Source: Cylindrodendrum hubeiense
Lineage: Eukaryota; Ascomycota; Sordariomycetes; Hypocreales; Nectriaceae
DNA: 32,590 bases
Assembly: GCA_014621425.1 (NCBI GenBank)
Contig: JAANBB010000443.1
Coordinates: forward strand, 1 to 32,590
Reading direction: 5' to 3'
Shown one piece after another: positions 22,571 to 31,939 of the stretch. Within the stretch, counting starts at the first letter, position 1. Every line of letters starts with the position of its first letter. The translations under genes and the position numbers were made by a program. The notes below the pieces were generated by a model. It was not told where the DNA came from. It did not search any database and saw only the letters and a program-made list of their open reading frames with translations.

Positions 22571-23390
22571 CCGACCTCCCTGTCGTCCAGCGTCATCATC
22601 TCCACTCTATCTGCTGGGCGTTGGTCTCCCCCTCCGACGAGTCCCACGTTTGCGTCATACTGTCTCTCTCTCCTAACCTCTAACTCCTAACCCTTACCCG
22701 CCTCCACCCTCCGTGCTCCGTTCTCCGCCTCGGCCTGGCTGCCGCCCGCCCGCGTGCTGGACCCGCGTGCTTGACAGCCAGCACAGAAGGGATTCCCTCT
22801 TCCGGGGCGCCTCTTGTGACTCGTCGTCCCCCTTCTGAGCGCCCTTTCTCAGCGCCCCGGTGGACAGGAATCAGCGTGATCCCTTTTGGGGGGAACTTGG
22901 CTCGAGTTAGTCTAGCCCCATCGTCCCATCATCATCGTCAATCATCAATAATCGACGACTCCCCTTCTTTTGCTCGTTGCTCCCTATTTCTGGCCACTGG
23001 CTGCTGGCTACTTGCTCCTGGTCTTCCCGCCTCTTCCCTTGCCTTCTCCGGTTCGCCTCCTTTGCCTCCTCTGCCTCCTCTGCCTCCCCTCGCCCGCCAC
23101 TCTCCCGGCCGTCAACCCGAACTGTTCCTCGTCCACTCGGCATAGAGACCTCGTTATCTCTTTCTCTGTGACCAGGCCAATCGCGTCAGAGGCCAATTGG
23201 GCCGGCCAACTCTTCATCGAAACCCGCACGCCCACACCCAACAGCGCCCACCCACACCATTCCCGAATCCCAATCACCATCAGCATCATCGCCCTCTTCC
23301 CGGCTGTCCACCCCGCCTTCGCCCTCGTCCTCGCCCTCAAATTCAACTTCAATTTCGACTTGCCCAAAGCGAAGCGTCCCATTCGATCGT

Positions 23391-23513
23391 ATGGGTTGCA
23401 CCCTTCGTCCTCTGCCTGGTCTCTCCTCTCTTGTTAGGCTTCCCACTGTTGCCAAGTCCGTCTGGTCGAATCCCCTTGATCGCATCAGTGGTCATGGCCT
23501 ACGCCTGAACTAG
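23391..23513 (+). other. Candidate upstream ORFs in the PKA leader
   Basis: If transcription of the PKA gene starts upstream of 23391, the leader carries a 40-codon ATG-to-TAG frame at 23391-23513 and, inside it in another frame, a four-codon ATG frame at 23494-23508. Both end before the PKA start codon at 23625. No conservation can be judged from one sequence. Confidence 0.3.
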
Positions 23514-23624
23514 AATCACACCTTCGACTCCTCGCCCGTTCCGCTCGAACCCTAGGATATTGCCAACTTCTCTCTTCGCTCATCTTTGCCTCTTTCCCGC
23601 TCGATATCCCGACATCCCGGCATC

Positions 23625-24951
23625 ATGGCCGCAACCGTCGCGCATTCGCAAGCCACCAATCTGCCGTCCTCGTCCGGCCTCCCCGCCCCATCTCTTTCTC
23701 ACGACGCCGCAAACGCGGGGTCCCATCTCGCTGATGCCGGCGACTCTGCCCAACATCCGTCTCCGTTGCCGCCCACGCGCAAGTTCCAGCTCAGCGACTT
23801 CCGGAGAGTGCGCACTCTAGGCACAGGTTCGTTCATCGATGTCTAATATGACGACCATATGAGACACCGACATGAGACATCTGGACTCGATCTGACTATT
23901 CCCGTCGACAGGAACCTTTGCCCGCGTCTGCCTCGTTCGCCCCGCCGCCTCGGCTCACATCCCTCTCGACCACCAGCTCAACCCCGAAGTATACGCCCTC
24001 AAGATCCTGCGCAAGCCCGAGGTCGTCCGTCTCAAGCAAATCGACCATGTGCGCCACGAACGCGCCATCCTCGCCGACATCGCCGGCCACCCTTTCATCA
24101 CCCACCTCCTCGCTTCCTTCGCCGACCACGATTCCCTCTACATGTTACTCGACTATGTCCCCGGCGGCGAGCTATTCACCTACCTCCGCAAACTGCGCCG
24201 CTTCGACGAGCCCGTCGCCCGGTTCTACGCCGCCGAAATCGTCCTAGTCCTCGAGTTCCTCCACGAGCAGCAAGGTGGCGTCGCCTACCGGGATCTCAAA
24301 CCCGAGAACCTGCTGCTGGACCAGGATGGCCACATCAAGCTGGTCGACTTTGGCTTTGCGAAGCGCCTGGGGAGCCGCGAAGATAACCGTCCCGTTGAGA
24401 CGTACACCCTCTGCGGGACCCCCGAGTATCTGGCCCCGGAGGTGATACAGAACAAGGGCCACACCGGCGCCGTGGACTGGTGGGCCTTGGGCATCCTAAT
24501 GTACGAGTTTTTGACGGGCTACCCTCCCTTCTGGCACCAAAATCCCATTGAAATCTACAAGCAGTAAGCATGTTCCGAACCCTCTCCCAGAACGACTCAA
24601 ACTCACAACTCTCACCCCCCAGAATCCTAGCAAAAGCCCGTTGTCTTCCCCCAAGACCCGCCCCTCTCCGACGACGCCAAGGACATTATCCGCTCTCTCT
24701 GCACCGTCGATCGCTCGCGCCGCCTCGGCAACATCAGTGGCGGCGCCGCGCGAGTCAAGGCCCACCCCTTCTTCCGCGAGACGAACTGGGACGACATGCT
24801 CCACCGCCGCCACAAAGGCCCCATTCTCCCTCCTGTGCGCTATCCCGGCGACGCCCAGTGCTTCGACGTATACCCCGAGGACGACGGCCGGCGGGAGCCC
24901 TACTCGGAGGAAATGGCGCAAAAGTACGACCCGTACTTTGCCGACTTTTGA
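23625..24951 (+). CDS. cAMP-dependent protein kinase catalytic subunit (PKA), with a one-base frameshift in the last exon
   Basis: Exons 23625-23826, 23912-24563 and 24623-24951, introns of 85 and 59 bases, GT-AG. All AGC-kinase motifs are present: glycine loop LGTGTF (65-70), Lys98 in YALK, Glu117, YRDLKPEN (193-200), DFG (213-215), activation-loop Thr233 in TLCGTPEYLAPE. The C-terminal tail ends in FADF, the FxxF motif that PKA uses. Right after the second intron, the A4 run at 24632-24635 carries one base too many: read literally the frame turns into nonsense ending at 24956, whereas dropping one A restores KPVVFPQDPPLSDDAKDIIR and 393 residues in total. No alternative AG acceptor restores the frame. 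The short N-terminus (about 55 residues before the kinase domain) resembles the second, Cpk2-like fungal isoform more than the long CpkA type; this assignment is tentative. In the cell PKA is held inactive by a regulatory subunit until cAMP binds. Confidence 0.92.
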
Positions 24952-25893
24952 TCTAGTCGAGGCGTGGGACTGGCATGTCTGAGGAAGAGATCATCTTGAA
25001 CAGACCTCGCTTGGCAGGCCCTCCCACGCAAAAGCCCACCTGCCGGTGTAAATTGTAAAATCACAAAACACATACTTACCATCCCTCATCCAACGTTACA
25101 CATGCCAGTTACATATCTACCAACATACCAACCTACTTAACCACCGAACCCAATGAGGAGCGGCTCGCCGTCAACGAGATTAGCAATGCTCTATATATTT
25201 TCTGTTATGGGCTTTTTATCATCATGAAACGGGAAACGGCGTCTTAGGATTGGAGTGGCACGGGGAACCTCTGGTTTGGAGATATTACTTTTATTTTGTA
25301 CTGAATTTCCGTTGGGTTACAAAGAGCGGTTTATGCCTTGCCCGGAGCAATGGACAAAAATATATTGTCATCACAAGCTGCAGGAGCTCGCGTGTACCTT
25401 GAATTAGGCTTCCAAACTATAACATCCAAAAGCTCTGACGTCACAGCCCAAAACGGACTTGTATGGCAAGGGGGATACGTATCCCCCGATGGGTGTCTTC
25501 TAATATATATCCTTCTGTGTTTAGTCCCTACTCCCGCGATCCTGGGGAGCGGTCAATTTAAGTATCTGAGGTATCTGGAAACATCATCTCCACCGTAACA
25601 TGCATGTCCGTTTCGCCTACACCGTTTGGCTCGCTCTAAAGTATATTTCAAAAAAAGGAAAAGAGAGCAAAAGGGAAGAGGGGTCACTCTCAAGAAATAG
25701 GAGGAGTAAAGGAGGGAGTGTAATAAGAAACGCTCATAGAAGGGGCGATGGAAGCCATGAAATCGCACTTGATATAAGTCATCTGCCGTGAACACATAAC
25801 CAACCCGTCTGAGGGAGTCCATCTGGTCGTCTTGTCACCCGCTGGCCGGTCCATTGGGGTTCGGTAGGAGGAGATGGCGAGAGGGCACCCGCC
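24952..25893. other. Convergent intergenic region, PKA and Inp54-like 3' flanks
   Basis: Two genes end towards each other here. The A+T-rich tail is typical of 3' untranslated DNA. A perfect 18-base palindrome lies at 25470-25487. No gene is evident. Confidence 0.55.
25470..25487. repeat. Perfect 18-base palindrome
   Basis: GGGGGATAC is followed directly by its reverse complement GTATCCCCC, with no spacer. It lies roughly midway between the ends of two convergent genes. Confidence 0.8.
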
Positions 25894-27525
25894 TTAGAAG
25901 CCGCTGTACAGCCAGTACGCGCTAAGTCCGACGATAATCATAGTGGTGAGGATCCAGGCGCCTTGTTTCGTGCTCCAGAGGAACATGCTCCAGCCTGCCA
26001 TGACCTCCTTGCGGCGGGCGGCGGCTCGGCGTTCCCAGGCCTCCGGGTCAATCTCAACGGGTAGACGGACGCGTGGGTCGGCCACGGCAGCGCTATTCTC
26101 ATCTGCGAGATTAGCGGGTGGTGCGAGGTCCTTGGGGGCGACGAGAGGCACGTCAACCCGCAAGAAGACGGGGCGGTGGTCGCTGCTGCGGAGGAGGGGG
26201 AGAGCGTCGTAGGCGCGGACTTTCATGACGGGCCCCTGAGAGTCATTGCCATCATTGCCCTTGGCCCAAAACGGTATGTCTAGGAACAAGATGCGATCGG
26301 TCCAGCTGGGATACCGATGGGGAGCAAACTTCCACGGCACGTCGAGCTCTAGGCCCTTGTCCGCACCAGCCTTGGGGGGGAGGACATCGTACTTGTACGT
26401 GGGCGGGAAGCGCACCTCGTGCTCTTCTAGGCCGTGCAGGGTTCGCCCAGCCTTGCGCTCGCGTGTAAGTTGGTCGAGACGGAAGAATTCCGGATAGTAA
26501 TGGGGAGACTCTGGGTCGAGGCTGGGGAATGTTGCGGAGGGAGGTGGCGATGTAGTAGAGATGCGGTAGTTGAGGTCACCGGAGACGAAGAGGTGAGAAG
26601 ATGGCTTGAAGACGGAGATGTTGTGTAGCTGCTGCTGGAGGCGTGATTGCTGGGCGTCGTGCTCATCGTGGAGAAGGCCGACTTGCTCGTCCGTCTCATC
26701 GGCGGACGGGGTGGACGGGGTGGAGGAGGTGCGGAAGTTGGTGACCACGGCCTCGGGGTTCTCAAATGCCATCCCGCGCATGATTGCCGCCCAATTGGCA
26801 TTGCGCCTCGGCAGATTCCACTCCATAGCCGCGAGGTGAGTCGATACGAATGTCACCTCGGTCGACTCCCCGCTTCCGTCCTCGTACAGCATCCGCAAGC
26901 CGACGGCGCCCTTGTTTCCCATCTCGGCGGCACCAAACCCAACCTCGGCCTCCTGGATGTCCTGCAACCTCGAGGGGTCGCGCGCAAAGAGCATTATGCC
27001 GGTGTAGCCAACATTGTTCGCTCGCACGAGGGTGTACGGCTTCGCGGGGCGGACGGGCTGCGCCAGGGCACCGTCGGGGCTGTGGGGAGAGCCGCCCTCG
27101 TCGGGGTGGGCGTCGCCATGATTCCGGGCGGCGATGTTCACGGCCTCTTCGAAGCGTGTGAGGTAGGGATTCAAGAAGTAGCCGCCGATGAAGCAGTAGC
27201 TCAGCGGGGCGATTTCCTGGAGGGAGCTGCATGGAGCACACGAATCAGCATGGCGCTCCCGCGGGGAACAACCTTCTCTCTCGCGCCGCACGGGGGGTTG
27301 CGCATGGTTGCGGTTGGTGTCACGGCGTCGATTTCTCGGTTCGCTAGCCCGTCACAAACGGACGGGAGGGATCGCGGCTTACAGGACAACGAGGTCGGGC
27401 AGGCCCGAGGCATTGCGGGAGAGGGCGGTCTGCAGATGGTGGGCAAAGACGGGAGGGTTGACGAGGCTCTTCCCGCAGTTGAAGGTCAGGACCAGGAGGT
27501 CGAGGGCGGAGGACGACGACGTCAT
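25894..27525 (-). CDS. INP54: Inositol polyphosphate 5-phosphatase, Inp54-like, tail-anchored
   Basis: Two exons, 27525-27383 and 27226-25894, with a 156-base GT-AG intron that splits a leucine codon; 491 residues. The endonuclease/exonuclease/phosphatase fold is clear: TFNCGK (14-19) with the catalytic Asn, SLQEIAP with metal-binding Glu52, GNKG (151-154), STHLAAMEWN (176-185), SGDLNYRI (263-270), PPTYKYD (322-328), PSWTDRIL (354-361) and SSDHRPV (395-401). These last four are signature motifs of inositol 5-phosphatases. A linker with low-complexity TPSTPS lies at about 215-222. The C-terminus is a single hydrophobic helix (about 472-488) with only a few residues after it, so it is probably anchored by its tail in the endoplasmic reticulum, as yeast Inp54 is. 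Expected reaction: removal of the 5-phosphate from phosphatidylinositol 4,5-bisphosphate. It is convergent with PKA. Confidence 0.93.
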
Positions 27526-28651
27526 GATGGAGTCGGGATGGGAGCTTGGTTTGGGTGGTGCGAGGGAGAAATCGTCGATATGGGCTGCGGGTGACAGCGT
27601 CGTTGTTGGTGTTGCTGCAGCTGAGGTTGTAGCGAAGTGGTGGCTGTTTGGAGGTTGGTGGCAGTGGCGGCCATTCAACTCACAAGAGTCACAGGCCAAG
27701 ACTGCACGATTTGAGCAACCACGCACGCGCCCACGCAAGCTCGGAGGCTGAGAGAGAGGACGCACGAGGCTGTGGCAGCGGCGTAGCGGCAGAGGGATCG
27801 TGAGAGGGATCGTGAGAGGGCCGTGTTGTGGGGTGGTGCCGTCGATCACGCTCGGTCGTCTCGTGTGAGTGAATGTGAAAGAGTGGGTGTGGATAACTGA
27901 GAATGTGTGTGTGGTGGGGGGTGGTCTCAAAGTCTAAGTCGTTTCTGTCCGATCCCGGCGTGGTTAGCGATTCGGCGTCGGGCGAGCTTCTGTGTAGATC
28001 TGGAGTGTTGATCTGGGCTGAAAACATACATGCAACAGAGGCAAGCAGGCAAGCAAACAAGCAAGCTTCAACTCAGCCGGGAGGGGGATAGCGAAATAGG
28101 GGTCCTAGACAAATGGGCGTCGATTGCTTATAGAGGCGTCAGCAATCAAGTCAAATGGGGGATCTCGGCTCCGGCCGTTCGGCTCAACGAAGGCATGGGT
28201 GATTGGGGTTTAGGGGGGTGTGACTTGATAGCTCACCTGCATCCACGAGGCCCTGATATCCTGTTACATCCCATTCTTGCGGGTACTTACTTGGGCGGCT
28301 TATAGTCTTATATACAGTTGCGGCATACAGCCTGCGGCGGCAACTGGATGAGGCAGCCAGTTCGACTCCCGCTAGACCAGCCTGACCAGCCTGACAGGCC
28401 GCGGGCGCACTATGGATATCCCTCCACTATATCCCTCCACCTCCCTACCTACCTAATTGGATGGGGCCCGGCCTGGGCCAGACCATCTGTACCAGCCGCC
28501 CATCTGTACCGGACCATCTCATCTGAACCGAGGGTACAGCCTCAGTCCATGACCGCCACGACTCACCAGCATGCGCACTAGCACCTGGTTCGCAGCCGAA
28601 AGCACATGCAATGCCTGCATACGTACCACGTCCCCGGTGGACTGACGGGCT

Positions 28652-28679
28652 GGCGGACTGGCGGACTGGCGGACTGGCT
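28652..28679. repeat. (GGCGGACT)3 tandem repeat
   Basis: Three exact eight-base copies followed by a partial copy, with a diverged copy just upstream. Non-coding. Confidence 0.8.
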
Positions 28680-29215
28680 ACCTACGCAGACTAACTTGCA
28701 CCGAAACTCGAACTTGTGCTCGCCGCCTCCAACTGGCGACCCCTCATCATAGTTCATAGTGCATCATGGCGGGCAGGCGGAGCTCTATGGGTACAGCTCG
28801 CGAAATGCCCCACCTAGGTGACCAATGGCTTTATGCCCTTGTCGCTGCTCACGCGCCCTTCCAGGCTGTGCCTCAACCCCCAGTTCACAAGCGCCAAAGT
28901 ACCAAAACCCAGGCCAACGATTCCACCACCTAACTAATGCCCAACAGGCGTGAGGGGGCTCAAGAGCTCCACTGCTAGGCTGGCTACATACCCCGAGCCT
29001 CTTAACCTGAGGTAGGTATCCAACTATCGATTCTCCTGCATCAACTAGGATACATCTAGGCTGACTATTCTGCTTGTCTGCCTACCTCAGCTGGCAAGGC
29101 GACGACACTAGCCATGCAACGGAATTCGCTCACAAAAAGCAAGCATGACGACACAAAACATACGTTTCCGAAAAGAATAACAGACTCAATTTGTAGCTAC
29201 CTAATGTGTAAAGAC

Positions 29216-29244
29216 TGAATGAATGAATGGGTGGGTGGGTGAAT
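29216..29244. repeat. GAAT/GGGT tetranucleotide repeat
   Basis: Tandem GAAT units pass into tandem GGGT units over about 28 bases. Non-coding. Confidence 0.65.
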
Positions 29245-30388
29245 GCATCCGCGACTGATGAATGAGCGAGTGGCGGATTTCGCTAGTCGTGTATCCGTTT
29301 GGTCAAGTACCAAGCCGTCGAGATATTGTCTTGTCTCAGAACGTTTCTGAACATCTCCACCGACGACCCGGTGCACCGCCATGCAGCCCACACTCACCGG
29401 CAGCCCCAGCCGTGACCAGTGTCACACGCCGAAAGGACTGCCTCCATTCTCCATCCTCGAAGTCGACCCAGGTGGTTGCCGCACAAAGACCTGCCTTGAC
29501 CTTGATTGTTCGGCTGGCCATTTTTGCGACTTTCGTCCTCGCTTCTTCACCAACAACCAACAGATCAATCTCAGCTGGTTCTCCCAGAGCCCAAGAGAAA
29601 GGCTGGGCAGCTCTCCCACGATCTGGGCCGAGGCGTCGAGTGTTTGCCAAAGTTTCGAAGACGATAACCCCTCAGTTCCTCCCTCCCGACTTCGTTCCCC
29701 ACATTAACCTCCCCAGAAGCTGGCCCCGGTGTGCGAGAGCAGATTCAAACTCGAAATAAAAGACAGGGTTCGGTCGAGCAAAGTACTAAAGAATCGAAGG
29801 AAAATAAAGATCAAAGAAATGCCTGTTCATCGGGAACGCAGCTGTACCGCAACGACGGAATATCGGGCCTGGACGAAAATCGTTCCAAGAGGTTGTGGCC
29901 CGTATTCGACATCCTGGGAGACTTGAGATGCAGGTGGCCCTTGGTTCCGGCGGTTGGCGACGCGAGGCCGTCCGAATGACGAACCGCGAAACCCACAGGT
30001 CTGGTACACCTAGGACGAGAAGGAGCACCGGACATGCCGTTCAGGTAAAGCTCTTGATAGCGAGAAAACTTGTACCAGAAAAGCCCAAATGGGCCTCCCC
30101 AGTAACAAGCAACTCTCTCACCATCCAGAGTCACCCGAGCCATGCGTGAAGTCGTGAACCCCCAAGATACGTCGAAGAACGAGATAGAGCAAATTGCGAA
30201 GGAAAGAGGCAGACCGAACAGCGGCCCAACAAATCGACAGCGATCCATGTACTGGAGTTTGGTCAAGAAATGACGCTTAGCCCTCCAGTATCTTCAAGTG
30301 TCGTTCCTGGATGTCGATGTTGGGGTTGTGTCGCGGAGTCGGTCGCCGATGTCTAGGGTCCCATGAGAGGAGTGTCAGATTCCTCCAA

Positions 30389-31939
30389 TCATTTCGGCCG
30401 ATAGCTGCCAGAGGCATGTCCCACTCCTTTTGAAGCAGAGCGAAGCCTGTTTATCGTCCACTGAGTCAGCCATAATAGTCAGCAAAGGTTCCTTCGGCCA
30501 GTGGTATACAGAAAGTCACTACGCGCGCGCGAAGGAAAATGATTCCTTACAAGGAAACTGGTGATATGGTTGGGTTGGGCTATTCACTTGGCACTCACAT
30601 CCTGTCGCTTCCGCCGATGGCGCGGTTGGTGTCGGGGGTATCGACGCCAGCCCCAGTTCCGCGCTCGAGCATCTTGCGTCGGGAGCTGGGGATGGCGTTG
30701 GGCTTGGCAGCACCCTGGGCAGCGGCAGCGGTGCGGGAGGCACGTGCCTTCTCCTCGTCCTCGGGGTTGGCCTGGCCGGCAGCCTGGGCAATGGCCTGGG
30801 CGTTCTTCTGGTACTTGTAGACGGTCCAGTCGAAGACATAGTCGTATTGGAAACCCTCACGGACGAAGAGATCGCGGAAGATCTTGCGGAGGTAGCTGTA
30901 GTCGGGCTTGTCGTCAAAGCGAAGCGAGCGGGTGTAGTTGAGGTAGATGGCGAACTCGTTGGGGAAGCCACGGCAGAGGACCTCGGTAGGGGTGGTCATC
31001 TTCTTCTCCATGATGCGGTCGTACTTCTGCTTCTTGGTAGCAGCCTTGAGTCCCTGCCAGGGAAGGGAGCCACGGCAGAAGTAGAGCATGACGTAGCCGA
31101 GCGACTCCATGTCGTCACGGCGGGACTGCTCGACACCCAAGTGGGTGTTGATGGAGGCATAACGGGCAGTACCAGTCAAGTTCTTGTTCTCTCTGTAGGG
31201 GATGTGGAAGTGAGTCTTGGGGTCGCGGTACTTCTTGGCGAGACCGAAATCGATGACATTGACCTGGTTACCCCGCTTGCCGATGCCCATGAGGAAGTTG
31301 TCAGGCTTGATATCACGGTGAATGAACGACTTGGCGTGGATGTACTCGATGCGGGAGATGAGCTGGTCGGCTAGGAGAAGGACGGTCTTGAGGGAGAACT
31401 TTCGGTTGCAGAAGTTGAAGAGATCCTCCAAGCTGGGGCCGAGGAGATCGAGGACCATGGCGTTGTAGTCACACTCGGTACCGAACCAACGGACAAAGGG
31501 GATACCGACACCGCCGGCAAGGGACTTGTAGACACGGGCCTCATACTCCAGCTGGGGGTGCTTGGCCTTGACGGACTCGAGCTTGATGGCAATCTCCTCA
31601 CCGGAGATGATGTTGGTACCGAGATAGATATCACCGAAAGAGCCGGAACCGATCTTTCGACCGATGCGGTACTTGTTACCAACGCGCAGATCCTAGGAGC
31701 AGGGTTAGCTAGCTATTTTTGATGGCCTTGTGTATTGAGCAAGACTGCAAGAAAGTCTTGATGACATCAGCTGTCATCGAGGAAGGCGAGGTGAGGCATC
31801 GACGGCCATCAAGGAGAGCACCGCAATGGGGGCCCATGCAGTGCACATCCCCACCTGCTTTTGTCCTCGACGACAACGACCCCGGTGATGCCGGGGATAT
31901 AGAGCATAGAGATTATGTTTGACATACCATGGTAGTCAT
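30389..31939 (-). CDS. CK1: Casein kinase I (CK1 delta/epsilon type)
   Basis: Coding exons 31939-31928 (only 12 bases, MTTM), 31692-30599 and 30446-30389; introns of 235 and 152 bases, GT-AG. The spliced protein has 387 residues. Motifs: glycine loop GSGSFG (19-24), Lys41 in [14 protein letters not shown] (129-136), DFG (152-154), the CK1-specific SIN in place of APE (about 184-186) and the TKKQKYD basic motif (223-229). After about residue 300 follows the variable tail, rich in Ala/Gln, with [12 protein letters not shown] near the end. If the last intron is spliced, the tail continues as [19 protein letters not shown]; if it is retained, translation stops at once after SDRM (stop 30597-30595) and gives 369 residues. 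CK1 of this type acts in clock, cell cycle, DNA repair and traffic; the fungal clock partner is FRQ. The sequence itself shows only the kinase. Confidence 0.95.
31741..31896. repeat. Cluster of inverted repeats inside CK1 intron 1
   Basis: Four hairpin-capable inverted repeats lie in one 235-base intron: AAGACT/AGTCTT (31741-31759), GATGACA/TGTCATC (31760-31778, five-base loop), TTGTC/GACAA (31861-31876) and CCCCGG/CCGGGG (31880-31896, five-base loop). ATGGG/CCCAT adds a further short one near 31826-31836. Confidence 0.6.

Larger units (their letters stand above)
19047..23624. other. 4.6 kb head-to-head gene-free region between Gyp2 and PKA
   Basis: The left end is the Gyp2 leader and promoter, the right end (from about 22400) a pyrimidine-rich PKA promoter and leader. 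The middle, about 20000-21600, is visibly richer in A+T than the rest. I can assemble no gene on either strand. Notable small structures are a 15-bp hairpin at 19442-19479, an 11-base tandem repeat at 22389-22432 and a GTCTC repeat at 22306-22324. Confidence 0.55.
27526..30388. other. Gene-free region between Inp54-like and CK1
   Basis: The left part is the Inp54-like promoter, with a duplicated GAGAGGGATCGT unit near 27790. The middle (about 28430-29210) is dense in ACCTAGGTA-like words. The right part is the CK1 3' flank. A 165-codon ATG frame at 29262-29759 (plus strand) and several overlapping frames on the other strand have no protein character that I can recognise. Confidence 0.5.

Noticed and set aside
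23440..23490. Possible tRNA T-loop (GGTCGAATCCCC)
   Set aside because: No acceptor stem or anticodon arm upstream; it is part of the PKA leader.
28340..28380. Possible tRNA T-arm (AGTTCGACTC)
   Set aside because: No five-pair T stem, no matching acceptor stem and no internal A box at the right distance.
29336..29650. A minus-strand open frame with a protein-like stretch (VDFEDGEWRQSF)
   Set aside because: It begins at a TTG, not an ATG, has no matching splice sites that extend it, and resembles no family I know. I could not support it as a gene.
29262..29759. A 165-codon ATG open frame on the plus strand
   Set aside because: It overlaps several long frames on the other strand, its composition (Ser/Pro/Arg-rich with no hydrophobic core pattern) looks like translated G+C-rich non-coding DNA, and it lies in the CK1 3' flank with no recognisable motif.
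15664..31939. A signalling gene cluster (Gyp2, PKA, Inp54, CK1 side by side) as a new system
   Set aside because: The genes lie on both strands with kilobases between them and each is a conserved single-function gene found throughout fungi. Proximity alone does not support a shared system.
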